Below, piece by piece: positions 51,733-60,396 of a stretch of DNA of 64,000 nt; within the stretch, counting starts at the first letter, position 1; each line of letters begins with the position of its first letter. The notes below the pieces were generated by a model. That model worked only from the letters and a program-made list of their open reading frames with translations, was not told the DNA's origin and made no database searches. Position numbers and translations under genes: made by a program. The stretch is from Sphingobium sp. CECT 9361 (GTDB lineage: Bacteria; Pseudomonadota; Alphaproteobacteria; Sphingomonadales; Sphingomonadaceae): assembly GCF_918741285.1 (NCBI RefSeq), contig NZ_CAKKNC010000002.1, forward strand, positions 247,425-311,424, in the 5' to 3' direction.

Positions 51733-54528
51733 TTAAAGCCGGACACGGACGCCGACAGAGACATACCTGCCAATCACGTCATAAAGCGCCTTGTTGGTCG
51801 AATAATAAATGCCGAAAGGTGCGCTTGGTGCGACTGGCGGTTCGCGATTGAACAGGTTGTTAACCGTTGCGATGAGCTCGAAACGTCGACTTCCCGAAGC
51901 CACCTTGAGCCGGGCGGTGACATCAGTGTAGAAAACGCTGCCGACCCGGTTGTTGTCGAGCGCGCCTTCAAGCGTGTTGTCGATCTTGCCGCCTCCGATA
52001 TAGCGTTCCTGCACGAACAGCGAAACGTCATCGTTGTCGTAACTAAGCTGGAGGTTGCCCGACCAGTGTGGCAATCCGGCAAAGCCAACGTCGCCCGCCC
52101 GGTCGATCTTTGTCGCACCCGGAATTTGTGTCGAGTTTTCGTCGAGATAGCTGACGAGCGCCCTCAGACTGAGGGCGCTGGCTCCCACCGGGTGCCGGTA
52201 GTTGACTTCGGCGTCGACCCCGCGTGCGCGTGCCGAAGCAAGGTTGAGGAACGGCGTTCTGATGATGATCGACGCGCCACCCGGCTGCGGGAGTACGTTC
52301 GCGCATGCGGTGGCGGAACCGGCCGCGCAGGCATCGATCAGGGTCTGCGTGGCAGGCAGAGTGATGCCGTCTTTGATCTTGATGTCGTAGTAGTCGACAG
52401 TCGCCGTGAATCCACGGAGCCACGACGGTCGATAGACCATGCCGACTGTCAACGTGTCGGCCTTTTCAGGCTTCAGCGCCGGGTTGCCGCTGCGAAACAG
52501 GCGCGCGGGCTGGACGACGCCCTGGTAATTCACCGTGGCGATCGATTCGAAGGAGGGCGTGAAGAGTTCGCCCAGATTGGCGGCGCGAATATCACGCGAC
52601 CGCGTTGTGCGGATACGAAGATCGCTGAACGGCTCCCAGCTTCCGCCGACCTTCCACGTCGTGACCGCGCCAACCGTGCTGTAATCCACATAGCGGATCG
52701 CACCGTTGACCGAAAGCGAACGAGCAAGGGGGGCGTCCTTCAGCAACGGAATCTCGAGTTCGCCAAAGCCCTCGCGGATGTCGTACTTGCCCTGAAGGCC
52801 GGGATAGCTGTTGAACAGGTAATAGGAGGTCGCGCCCGGCGCGACGAGGCTGGGAGGCACACCACGCAGCCCGGTGCCGTTCATGGTCGCGTCTTGAAAC
52901 GGATCATCGATCACGCTGCCTGCTTCGCGACGATATTCACCGCCCATGGCGATTTTCACGTCGCCAGCGGGAAGCGTGAACAGGGATCCGGTCGCGATGA
53001 CCGAGGCAACGTCTTGCTTCAGCTTCGTCGTGGAAACAGCCGCGCCCTGCACATATTGCACCGCGGCTGCGGAAGGGGCCCCGACGCCGAAAAGGTTCAA
53101 CGGCACACAGCCTGGGTCGAGACCCGCCAAGGTCGACCGGCAGACGATCTGACCGTTGGCCGGATTGACGACAGCATCGACCGCCGCGAAGAGATTTCGG
53201 CGGAGCGTTGTGTGAGTGCTGCTGCGGTAGTCGTTCTCGCCATGCATGTAGTATGCGCTGACCTTCCACCTGTCGCTGACGTTCCAGTCCGCGCCCACGA
53301 TGCCTCGGTACGTCGTGCTCTTCGTCGAAAGACTCTGGGGTAATTCGGCACTGACCCGCGTCATCGGAAACGACGAGACGCCGGCGTTGTCCATCAGGGC
53401 TTGGGCCGCCGGAGATAGGAACGCGTTGTCACGAAAAATGGTAAAGGCGGTCGGGGTCAGCCCGTTGAAGGAGTGTGTAAGTTGGACATCCGACTTCGCT
53501 TCGGCAAACAGCCCTTCAGCATAAACCGTGACGTCACCGATTTCGAATTGCGGACGCAGGAAGGCGGTCTTGCGCTCGACACCAAAGGCGACGGCGTTAT
53601 CGAGGTTGGCAGCGTCACCGCCGATCTGGCTAGCAGCGGTCCGATTCGTGCCGAAGTTATAGCTGGTGACTCCACCACCGGGCAGAAAGCGGTTGCCGGC
53701 CAGCGGCCCGCTTACGATCGAACCTCCGTTTGACGCGAAAATGCCCACGGGGCCAGCGACTGTCAGTCGCGGCGAAACGAGGCCGGTGGGCGCGATGGCC
53801 CAGCGTTCCTCCAACACGCGTCGTCCTGAGACAATGCCGATCGGGTCCTGGTTGAAGTATTCAAAGCTGGCGATAATGTTGCCGCTATCGCCGATGCGAC
53901 TACCGGCAGTGAGCGTCAGTTTGCGGAGCGCTCCGTCACCGTAATCGGACACGCCGGCCTGCGCGCTCGCACGGACGCCAGTGAACTTCTTGTCCAGGAT
54001 GAAGTTGACTACGCCGGCAACTGCATCCGAACCATAAGTGGCCGATGCGCCGCCGGTTACCACCTCGACGCGCTGGACCAAGTCCTGGGGAATCAGATTG
54101 ATGTCTGGTATCCCAGAAACGCTGGAGGAGACGAAGCGGCGGCCATCGAGCAGCACGAGAGTGCGCTCTTTGCCAAGGCCGCGCAGGTTGAGGAAGCTGG
54201 CGCCATTGTCGCGCGCGGGGGACGTCGTGTTCGAGGATCCGGTGGACGAGTTGCGGAAGGCCGGAAGCTGATTCAACGACTCAGAGATCAGCTTTGACGA
54301 GGCATTCTGGAGCTGTTCTGCCGACGCTTCGGTCACGGGCGATGGCGCCGACGCCGCCGTGCTCAACCGCGAACCGGTGACCACGATTTCGCCAGGATCG
54401 CTTTGGGATACTTGCTCGCTTTGGGTGGACGCGACCGACGTCGTCTGCGCATATGCGCTCGGCGTCAGCCATGCGCCGCTCAGCATGAGTGCGCTCAATA
54501 CCTTCCGCTTGCTTGTTGCTGAAGTCAT
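51733..54528 (-). CDS. TonB-dependent outer-membrane receptor (first copy)
   Basis: A 931-residue receptor with signal peptide (KVLSALMLSGAWLTPSAYAQ), a TonB-box-like segment (GEIVVTGSRL), plug domain (SFLNLRGLGKERTLVLLDGRR and VEVVTGGASATYGSDAVAGV) and a C-terminal barrel ending in YVSVGVRVRL. It transports an unknown substrate energised by TonB/ExbBD. It is a clear paralogue of the receptor at 57541 (see GPLAGNRFLP, YNFGTNRT, CRSTL, RDIRAANLGELF shared by both) but points the opposite way. No Fur-box-like dyad is apparent upstream. Its immediate neighbours are decayed elements. Confidence 0.93.
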   Translation of the reverse strand: MTSATSKRKVLSALMLSGAWLTPSAYAQTTSVASTQSEQVSQSDPGEIVVTGSRLSTAASAPSPVTEASAEQLQNASSKLISESLNQLPAFRNSSTGSSNTTSPARDNGASFLNLRGLGKERTLVLLDGRRFVSSSVSGIPDINLIPQDLVQRVEVVTGGASATYGSDAVAGVVNFILDKKFTGVRASAQAGVSDYGDGALRKLTLTAGSRIGDSGNIIASFEYFNQDPIGIVSGRRVLEERWAIAPTGLVSPRLTVAGPVGIFASNGGSIVSGPLAGNRFLPGGGVTSYNFGTNRTAASQIGGDAANLDNAVAFGVERKTAFLRPQFEIGDVTVYAEGLFAEAKSDVQLTHSFNGLTPTAFTIFRDNAFLSPAAQALMDNAGVSSFPMTRVSAELPQSLSTKSTTYRGIVGADWNVSDRWKVSAYYMHGENDYRSSTHTTLRRNLFAAVDAVVNPANGQIVCRSTLAGLDPGCVPLNLFGVGAPSAAAVQYVQGAAVSTTKLKQDVASVIATGSLFTLPAGDVKIAMGGEYRREAGSVIDDPFQDATMNGTGLRGVPPSLVAPGATSYYLFNSYPGLQGKYDIREGFGELEIPLLKDAPLARSLSVNGAIRYVDYSTVGAVTTWKVGGSWEPFSDLRIRTTRSRDIRAANLGELFTPSFESIATVNYQGVVQPARLFRSGNPALKPEKADTLTVGMVYRPSWLRGFTATVDYYDIKIKDGITLPATQTLIDACAAGSATACANVLPQPGGASIIIRTPFLNLASARARGVDAEVNYRHPVGASALSLRALVSYLDENSTQIPGATKIDRAGDVGFAGLPHWSGNLQLSYDNDDVSLFVQERYIGGGKIDNTLEGALDNNRVGSVFYTDVTARLKVASGSRRFELIATVNNLFNREPPVAPSAPFGIYYSTNKALYDVIGRYVSVGVRVRL

Positions 54529-54722
54529 GTCTGTCCTCTCCCGTGTTTTTTATTCTAAGTTTTGCCGCTTCGTGCATCTGCCTGCAAACCGGAGCCTGGC
54601 CTTTTGAAATCAAGCTCACTCTTAAGAGACAGCCTGTACCATCAACATCCGCCGAAGGATTATAATTCTGTTATTCGGAATGTATTTCTATTCAAGGGAA
54701 TTTGATTATTCCAAACCGCAGA
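54529..54722. other. TonB receptor promoter region, no gene
   Basis: These 194 bp are AT-rich relative to the surroundings, with a CTCTTAAGAGA palindrome and several TATT/ATTC clusters that could hold the promoter for the divergent receptor gene. I see no coding sequence and no Fur-type dyad. Confidence 0.45.
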
Positions 54723-54973
54723 CATTTGCAAGATCGTGAGGAAGGGCTTGCAGTCAGACGGCGACGCAGTCGCAGGCGGGCTGTGGGACCAGAGCATCTG
54801 CTCCGGTGGTGGCGCTGCCGAACCAGCGCTGGAGCCTGGACTTTGTTCACGACCAGATGGCGTCAGGCAGGCGGTTTCGCGTGCTCAGCATGGTCGATGA
54901 GATGAAGAGGGAGTGTTTGGCAGCGGTGCCGGACACCTCAATCTCTGGTCGCCGTGGCGTGCGCGAACTGACC
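54723..54973 (+). pseudogene. IS3-family transposase (OrfB) remnant
   Basis: The first part, REEGLAVRRRRSRRRAVGP, lies in one frame; then, after a frameshift near 54795, PNQRWSLDFVHDQMASGRRF, VDEMKRECLAAVPDTSI and SGRRGVRELT read on in another. This is the N-terminal and DDE-domain start of IS3-family (IS407-like) OrfB, including the first catalytic Asp of WSLDF. The rest is missing; after 54973 the frame soon stops. A truncated transposase left by an old insertion. Confidence 0.8.
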
Positions 54974-55074
54974 ACGGACAGAAGCATGATCCCGGGGACG
55001 AGATAATCATTCCGCGGGACTGGACGGACAAAGGCCCATTACAGAAGCACTACATCGCATGCGTGCCACGTTGT

Positions 55075-56280
55075 TCATACAGAGCGATCGCCCGCCATGA
55101 TGCGCGCCGCCATGGTTGCCCAAGGTTCGGAAAACCAGCTGCCCGGATCTTCTGCGATAACCGTGGTTCCGTCGGCAAGGTCCTCAGTTAGTATGACGTC
55201 CTGGTGGCGGAGGAAGCGCGTATCGACGGTCGAATAGAAGGTGCGAAAGACCGGACCGATGCCGTTATGGTTGTGCGGTAGCGTGACCGCGAGGCGATCA
55301 CCCAAGATTCGGACAAGCTTGCCCGCTGGATAGACGCCGATGCTGCCCATGAACTGGAACAACAACGCGCGATCGAAATGTCCTTCCGCGGTCTCCATCT
55401 CCGTGACGGCTTCCAGGGGGGATTTGCCGGGGGCATAGGGGCGGATCGACGTGATGGCATCGTAGACGTCGCAAATGCTGGCCATTCGTGTCGCGGTACT
55501 GATTGCTTCGGCTTTCAGGCCGAACGGATATCCTAAGCCGTCGAGACGCTCATGATGGTGCAGGCAGACGTCCAGCGCCACCGGCGGCAACCCGGTGGTA
55601 GCCGCGAGAATGTCGTAGCCCTGAGTCGGATGGCGACGCATTTCAATCGTCTCCGCCTCGTTCAACGGTCCGGCCTTGAGCAAGATGTCCTGGGAGATCG
55701 TCGACTTGCCGACGTCGTGGAGCAACCCCGCCATCCCGAGGTCGCGCACGGCGGCGGCAGGATAACCGAGCTCGCGGGCAAGGCTGATCATCAAGGCACA
55801 GACGGCGACGGAGTTTGTATAGGTCTGGTCGTCCTGCGCTTTCAGGCGCGTGACGCTGATGAAGGCGGCTATGTTGTTGAGCGAGTCTGCAATGTCGTCG
55901 ACTACCGCCAAGATATCGTTGGTGGGCACGCCCTTGCCGAGCCGGCAGTCGGCAAACATCGCGTTGACGACGGCCTTGGATCGCTGCGCGAGTTCGGTCG
56001 CTCGCGCCTGATCCGCCCGGCCAAACCGCCCGGAAGCGCGCGTGGAACGAGGGCTAATCGGTGTCTGGATCGGTCGGGCGGTCGCCACGTCGCACCCCTT
56101 GGCCGTATCGATGACGATCTCGGAACTGCTGGAGCGGATACGTTCGAGTTCTTCGTTCGACGATATGAGAAGCCGCGACCGCCACAGGGGATGGGAAAGC
56201 CAGCCGCCCGCGAACGAGTGGACGTACATACCCAGTGCAGCCTGTTCCGCTCGTATTGATTTAAGCAAGGATGTTCTCAT
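55075..56280 (-). CDS. HD-GYP domain cyclic-di-GMP phosphodiesterase-like protein
   Basis: A 401-residue protein with an N-terminal DUF3391-like region and a C-terminal HD-GYP domain. Catalytic motifs: LLHDVGK, the HD pair, then HHHERLDGLGYPFG with the GYP signature, and ICDVYDAITS. These residues predict a functional phosphodiesterase that hydrolyses c-di-GMP. It has no membrane segment and no receiver domain. It lies between IS remnants; genetic neighbours give no clue to its signal. The ATG 56280 has no obvious strong Shine-Dalgarno. Confidence 0.88.
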   Translation of the reverse strand: MRTSLLKSIRAEQAALGMYVHSFAGGWLSHPLWRSRLLISSNEELERIRSSSSEIVIDTAKGCDVATARPIQTPISPRSTRASGRFGRADQARATELAQRSKAVVNAMFADCRLGKGVPTNDILAVVDDIADSLNNIAAFISVTRLKAQDDQTYTNSVAVCALMISLARELGYPAAAVRDLGMAGLLHDVGKSTISQDILLKAGPLNEAETIEMRRHPTQGYDILAATTGLPPVALDVCLHHHERLDGLGYPFGLKAEAISTATRMASICDVYDAITSIRPYAPGKSPLEAVTEMETAEGHFDRALLFQFMGSIGVYPAGKLVRILGDRLAVTLPHNHNGIGPVFRTFYSTVDTRFLRHQDVILTEDLADGTTVIAEDPGSWFSEPWATMAARIMAGDRSV

Positions 56281-56587
56281 GCGGCAAGGGTTGAAGGGAA
56301 TTCCGATACGCGCGCGTCGTAATTAACACATCGTCGCACGGAGATTGGCGGCTCAGTCTGTTGTAGGCGACCGGCGCTGTTTACTGTTGTGTCGCCGACG
56401 CCCGGATTGGGTTACCCTCATTATAGGCGAGTCCGATGGAATGAGGCGCGATTTGAACGGCCGGTTTCGGGAGCGCGTGGGGATCGAACAAACGACCGAC
56501 TATGGGCATTTGCGGCGCGACAACTTCTGACAAAGGGATTGTTACCCGCATGGTGCCTTGAAGTTCCTTTGACACAGAAGCTTTGAG
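56281..56587. other. Region without recognisable gene
   Basis: These 307 bp separate the HD-GYP gene from the recombinase pseudogene. A few open frames occur but none is protein-like. It should contain the HD-GYP promoter and possibly the left part of the element that carried the recombinase. Confidence 0.4.
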
Positions 56588-57061
56588 ATGAATAACCTTG
56601 TATCAGGTGTTGCAATCAGCCCGCTTCGTCAACGCCTCGTTGACGATATGACAGTGCACCGGTTTTCGCACGAGACGCAGCGCAACTATATCTGCGAGGT
56701 TGGACGCTTAGCGACATTCCTGGGGCGCTAGCCCCCTACAGCGACTGCTGAAGATGTACGCCGTTTCCAGATCGGCCAGCAGGATGTTGGGGTCCCGACG
56801 CCGACGATGACCATGATTGTGTCGGCGTTGCGGTTCTTTTTCACGCACACACTCGACCGACCGGAACTCGCTCGCAAACTGGTGCGCACCGGACATGCCC
56901 GCAAGCTTCCTGTGGTGCTGAGCATTGACGAGGTGAAGCTGCTGAACGCTACTACATGCCTGAAGCACCAAGCGGCATTATCGGTAGCGTACGGCGCTGG
57001 GTTGCGCGTCACTGAAGTCCCGGCGCTCAAGGTAGACGAGCCGGACCCTGTCGCGGCTTAA
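56588..57061 (+). pseudogene. Tyrosine recombinase with in-frame amber codon, truncated
   Basis: From ATG 56588 the frame reads SPLRQRLVDDMTVHRF, QRNYICEVGRLATFLGR, then a TAG at 56729-56731, then directly PPTATAEDVRRFQIGQQ, MIVSALRFFFTHTLDRPEL, SIDEVKLLNATTC and AALSVAYGAGLRVTEV to a TAA. The stop replaces what should be a Ser in the GRSPDTAT motif of tyrosine recombinases that accompany IS91-family elements, so one nonsense substitution broke it. The frame ends after the first catalytic Arg region (GAGLRV), so the His-x-x-Arg and Tyr residues are missing too. Confidence 0.85.
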
Positions 57062-57260
57062 CGCGCTTGTGGTAAGTAGATGGGGCGATCGGCAGGACGC
57101 GGCAGATCGGTTCGCCCCCATAGGCATCCGGTGATCGTCGATAACCGCGATCATCGCCGACCGGGCGGTCGAGCTCCTCCTACGCAAAATATGCGGACGC
57201 CTTGCGCAGAATCTCGTTGGCCTACCGCAGGTCTCGGACTTCGCGTTCTAGCGCCTTTAC
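57062..57260 (-). pseudogene. IS3-family transposase remnant
   Basis: Read on the minus strand: VKALEREVRDLR, stop, ANEILRKASAYFA, stop, EELDRPV, then frameshifted MIAVIDDHR, then GGEPICRVLPIAPSTYHK. This is the OrfA end and OrfB start of IS3-type transposases (KALERENRELRQANEILRKASAYFA...). Two TAG stops (57222-57224 and 57180-57182 on the plus strand as CTA) and at least two frameshifts show it is dead. It abuts the recombinase pseudogene end exactly at 57061/57062. Confidence 0.82.
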
Positions 57261-57540
57261 CTTTTAGGCAGCCCCACTCCAGAAGGTATCAGCAGAGCAT
57301 CTCCCCCCGGAGGGGGCCGCCGTTTAACTGATGCAACACAGTTCCCGCTTGCGGAGAGGACACGGGGCGGGACCTACGAGAATTACACGTTGCGCGACAA
57401 TCGCAGGTCGCTCGCCCTCAGTCGAGGCTGGCAATCCCGGAACGAATTGATTGACGCTTAATAACCATCCCGATATACAGAACATAATTCCCAATAATGG
57501 ACAGTAATAGCTGGAAATGGGAAAGCTCTGGAGAGGTAGT
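57261..57540. other. Upstream region of the second TonB receptor
   Basis: 280 bp with no gene I can support. It should hold the promoter for the receptor/catabolic cluster. A GGAGAGG Shine-Dalgarno sits just before ATG 57541. A few A+T-rich stretches (around 57470-57510) are visible. I see no Fur-type dyad. Confidence 0.45.
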
Positions 57541-60375
57541 ATGAGGTTTTCCAATGCTCTGCTGAGCGGAGTGTCCGCTTTTGTGTTTCTTGCGCTGCCG
57601 ACCGATGTCCTCGCTGAAACCTTGTTCCAGCCAACCAAAGCTGACGCGACGCTACCCACGGAACAGGAAATCCCTTCGTCCGAGGCCCAATCCAACGCAA
57701 ATGGTGAGATTGTCGTTACCGGTACGCGCCTGCGTTCGGGTATGACGGCTCCCACGCCATTAGTTGTCGTATCCGCCGATCAGTTACGGACGGCGAGCCC
57801 TCAGCAGGTGAGCGACGCGCTGAACCAACTGCCTATGTTCAAGGGATCATCCAGCCCCGCCAATGGGACAGGTTCATCCAGCAGGGACAATGGCGGGTCC
57901 TTTCTTAATCTGCGCGGTCTTGGCAAGGAACGTACCCTGGTTCTGATCGATGGGCGCCGAATGGTTGCTGCTACGTCGGGCGGTGCGACAGATATCAGTT
58001 TGATCCCCCAGGATCTGATCCGCTCGGTGGACATCGTCACCGGCGGCGCCTCGGCTGCCTATGGTTCGGATGCCGTGGCCGGCGTCGTAAATTTCCGCTT
58101 GGACACCAAGTTCAAAGGGGTCAGGCTGAATGTGCAGAAGGGTCTGTCCAAATACGCAGATGCTGCGACGACTCGGGCCGCTCTTACGGGAGGAGCCAGT
58201 TTCGGCGGTGGCGGCCATATCGTTGCCAGCCTCGAATACTACCAGTCGGATGGCCTGGGACGCGATCCCACGGGAAGGCCGATCTCGGACTTTCCATATG
58301 GACAGGGCCCGACCGGACTCGCCAGCCCGACCAGGACAATTGTCTATCCGTCGCTCTACACAGCAGCTGCGGGCGGGTTGATCAACACAGGGCCGCTCGC
58401 GGGCAATCGCTTCCTGCCGGACGGCACGGTCACGCCTTACAACTTTGGCACGAACCGCACCAACCTCATGCAGGCGGGTGGGGACGGCTTCGTCTTCCAA
58501 TCCTCGCTGATGGCGAGCGTCAAGCGCTACTCGGCGTTCACTCATGCTGATTTCGACCTTGGCGACGTGAAGGTCTTCGGCGAAGCCTTGTTCTCCCAGG
58601 CCGACATTGGTTACCCATATCTGCCGAACCAGCAAGCCTCGGTTTTCAATAACGCAGCAACGATCTTTCGTGGAAATCCCTACGTCAATCCAGCCATCGA
58701 GAGCGCGTTGTTCGGAAATGCAGGCAGCATCACGGTGTCAAATATCGCCGGTAGCACGCCGTTCATGACCATCGATACGCGCTCACGAACCTATCGGTTC
58801 GTTGGTGGCTTCGATTGGGATATCGGCAGTGGATGGTCTGTTTCGGCCTACGGAATGCATGGCGAGAATCGCTACAAAGTTCTGAATCGCGATGTGGGCA
58901 ACATTCGAAACCTGTTCGCGTCGCTGGATGCCGTTCGCGACCCCGTTTCCGGCAATATTGTCTGCCGATCCACCCTGTCTGGTTTCGACCCCGGTTGCGT
59001 GCCCTTCAACATTCTCGGGGGCAATCCGATTTCGCCGGAAGCCAGGGCATGGGCGTTCGGCACGTCCGAGCTTGACTTTCGCCTGAAGCAGGACGTCGCA
59101 TCGCTCTCCGTCCGCGGTCCGGCCGTTACCCTACCCGCTGGCGCGGTCGATGTGGCTGCAGGGGTCGAATACCGCAGGGAAGACGCACGTCAGATGATCG
59201 ATGGGCTCAGCGCTTCCGTAGTATCGACGGCGGGGTTGCGGGGCATGCCGGCGAATTATTCGCGCGGTTTTCCGGGAGGCTGGGTGTTCAGTGCGCCGGC
59301 CGCCTTCCAAGGCTCATATAACGTGCTAGAGGGTTTCGCCGAAGCCAGCGTACCAATTTTCAAGGACTCGCCGTTCGGGTACCTGCTCTCGTTGAACGGC
59401 GCTATCCGTCTGATCCGGTACAGCACTGTTGGAACCGTCACGACGTGGAAGGCCGGCGCCACGTACGAGCCTTTCGCTGATCTGCGGCTGCGCGGAACGG
59501 TTTCGCGAGACATCAGGGCGGCCAACATCGGAGAGCTTTTCTCAGGCCGGCAACTCCTGCAGGCTTCCGTAACATATCTGGGTGTCCAACGGTCCGGGCT
59601 GGCAATCAGGTCGGGAAACCGGGACTTGCTTCCAGAAAAGGCCGACACTCTCACGGCGGGCGTCGTCTATCGCCCAAGCTGGCTGCCGGGCCTGGGGGTT
59701 TCTGTTGATTACTACCGCATCAAGGTTCGGGACGCGATGGCCCAGTTGAGCGCGACACAGACCGGCGACCTGTGCACTTTGGGTGCACAGTATGCCTGCG
59801 ATCTGATTAGCCTGGATGTCAATAACCAGGTGACGGTGCTAACTCCGACACTCAACCTGGCCTCTCTGCGCACCAGCGGCGTGGATGTTGAAGTCGACTA
59901 CTCGCGGGCAGTTGGACCGGGTAATCTGCAAGTGAAGGCTCTCGTGAGCTACCTGCACGACCTCCAGACCCAGCTTCCCAACTCGCCGGTTATCAATCGA
60001 GCCGGCGACCTTGGTGTCCAGGGTGCACCCAAGTGGCAGGGGTACATGTCGATCAGTTACAAGTCGAACGGTGGGTTGAGTGTCGGCATGCAAGAGCGTT
60101 ATATTGGCAGCGGCCTGATCGACGCGACCTTGGCGCCCACCGTCCTGGGCGATGCCAACAAGGTCCCTGCGACCTGGTATACCGACATCTCCCTGTCGCA
60201 GGAGGTGGCCGGGGGGGTCGGTCGGATGAAGCTCTACGCGACGGTGAACAACCTGTTCAACCAGCAGCCGCGGATCACGCCAGTTGCAACAACCGGCCCT
60301 TACAGGTCCACCAATTCGCAGTTGTACGACATCCTTGGACGCTACTACGCCATAGGGGCGACGCTGAGTTTCTGA
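57541..60375 (+). CDS. TonB-dependent outer-membrane receptor (second copy, cluster entry)
   Basis: A 944-residue receptor, from ATG 57541 behind GGAGAGG. Signal peptide (FSNALLSGVSAFVFLALP), TonB-box-like GEIVVTGTRLRS, plug (SFLNLRGLGKERTLVLIDGRR, SVDIVTGGASAAYGSDAVAGV), and a barrel ending YYAIGATLSF with aromatic C-terminus. It shares many long blocks with the first receptor (51733-54528). It opens the same-strand series with an MFS transporter, aldolase, dioxygenase and BKACE (21 nt to the MFS gene), so it probably imports that pathway's substrate. Confidence 0.93.
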   Translation: MRFSNALLSGVSAFVFLALPTDVLAETLFQPTKADATLPTEQEIPSSEAQSNANGEIVVTGTRLRSGMTAPTPLVVVSADQLRTASPQQVSDALNQLPMFKGSSSPANGTGSSSRDNGGSFLNLRGLGKERTLVLIDGRRMVAATSGGATDISLIPQDLIRSVDIVTGGASAAYGSDAVAGVVNFRLDTKFKGVRLNVQKGLSKYADAATTRAALTGGASFGGGGHIVASLEYYQSDGLGRDPTGRPISDFPYGQGPTGLASPTRTIVYPSLYTAAAGGLINTGPLAGNRFLPDGTVTPYNFGTNRTNLMQAGGDGFVFQSSLMASVKRYSAFTHADFDLGDVKVFGEALFSQADIGYPYLPNQQASVFNNAATIFRGNPYVNPAIESALFGNAGSITVSNIAGSTPFMTIDTRSRTYRFVGGFDWDIGSGWSVSAYGMHGENRYKVLNRDVGNIRNLFASLDAVRDPVSGNIVCRSTLSGFDPGCVPFNILGGNPISPEARAWAFGTSELDFRLKQDVASLSVRGPAVTLPAGAVDVAAGVEYRREDARQMIDGLSASVVSTAGLRGMPANYSRGFPGGWVFSAPAAFQGSYNVLEGFAEASVPIFKDSPFGYLLSLNGAIRLIRYSTVGTVTTWKAGATYEPFADLRLRGTVSRDIRAANIGELFSGRQLLQASVTYLGVQRSGLAIRSGNRDLLPEKADTLTAGVVYRPSWLPGLGVSVDYYRIKVRDAMAQLSATQTGDLCTLGAQYACDLISLDVNNQVTVLTPTLNLASLRTSGVDVEVDYSRAVGPGNLQVKALVSYLHDLQTQLPNSPVINRAGDLGVQGAPKWQGYMSISYKSNGGLSVGMQERYIGSGLIDATLAPTVLGDANKVPATWYTDISLSQEVAGGVGRMKLYATVNNLFNQQPRITPVATTGPYRSTNSQLYDILGRYYAIGATLSF

Positions 60376-60396
60376 TGTTCGCACAAGGGACCAAAA

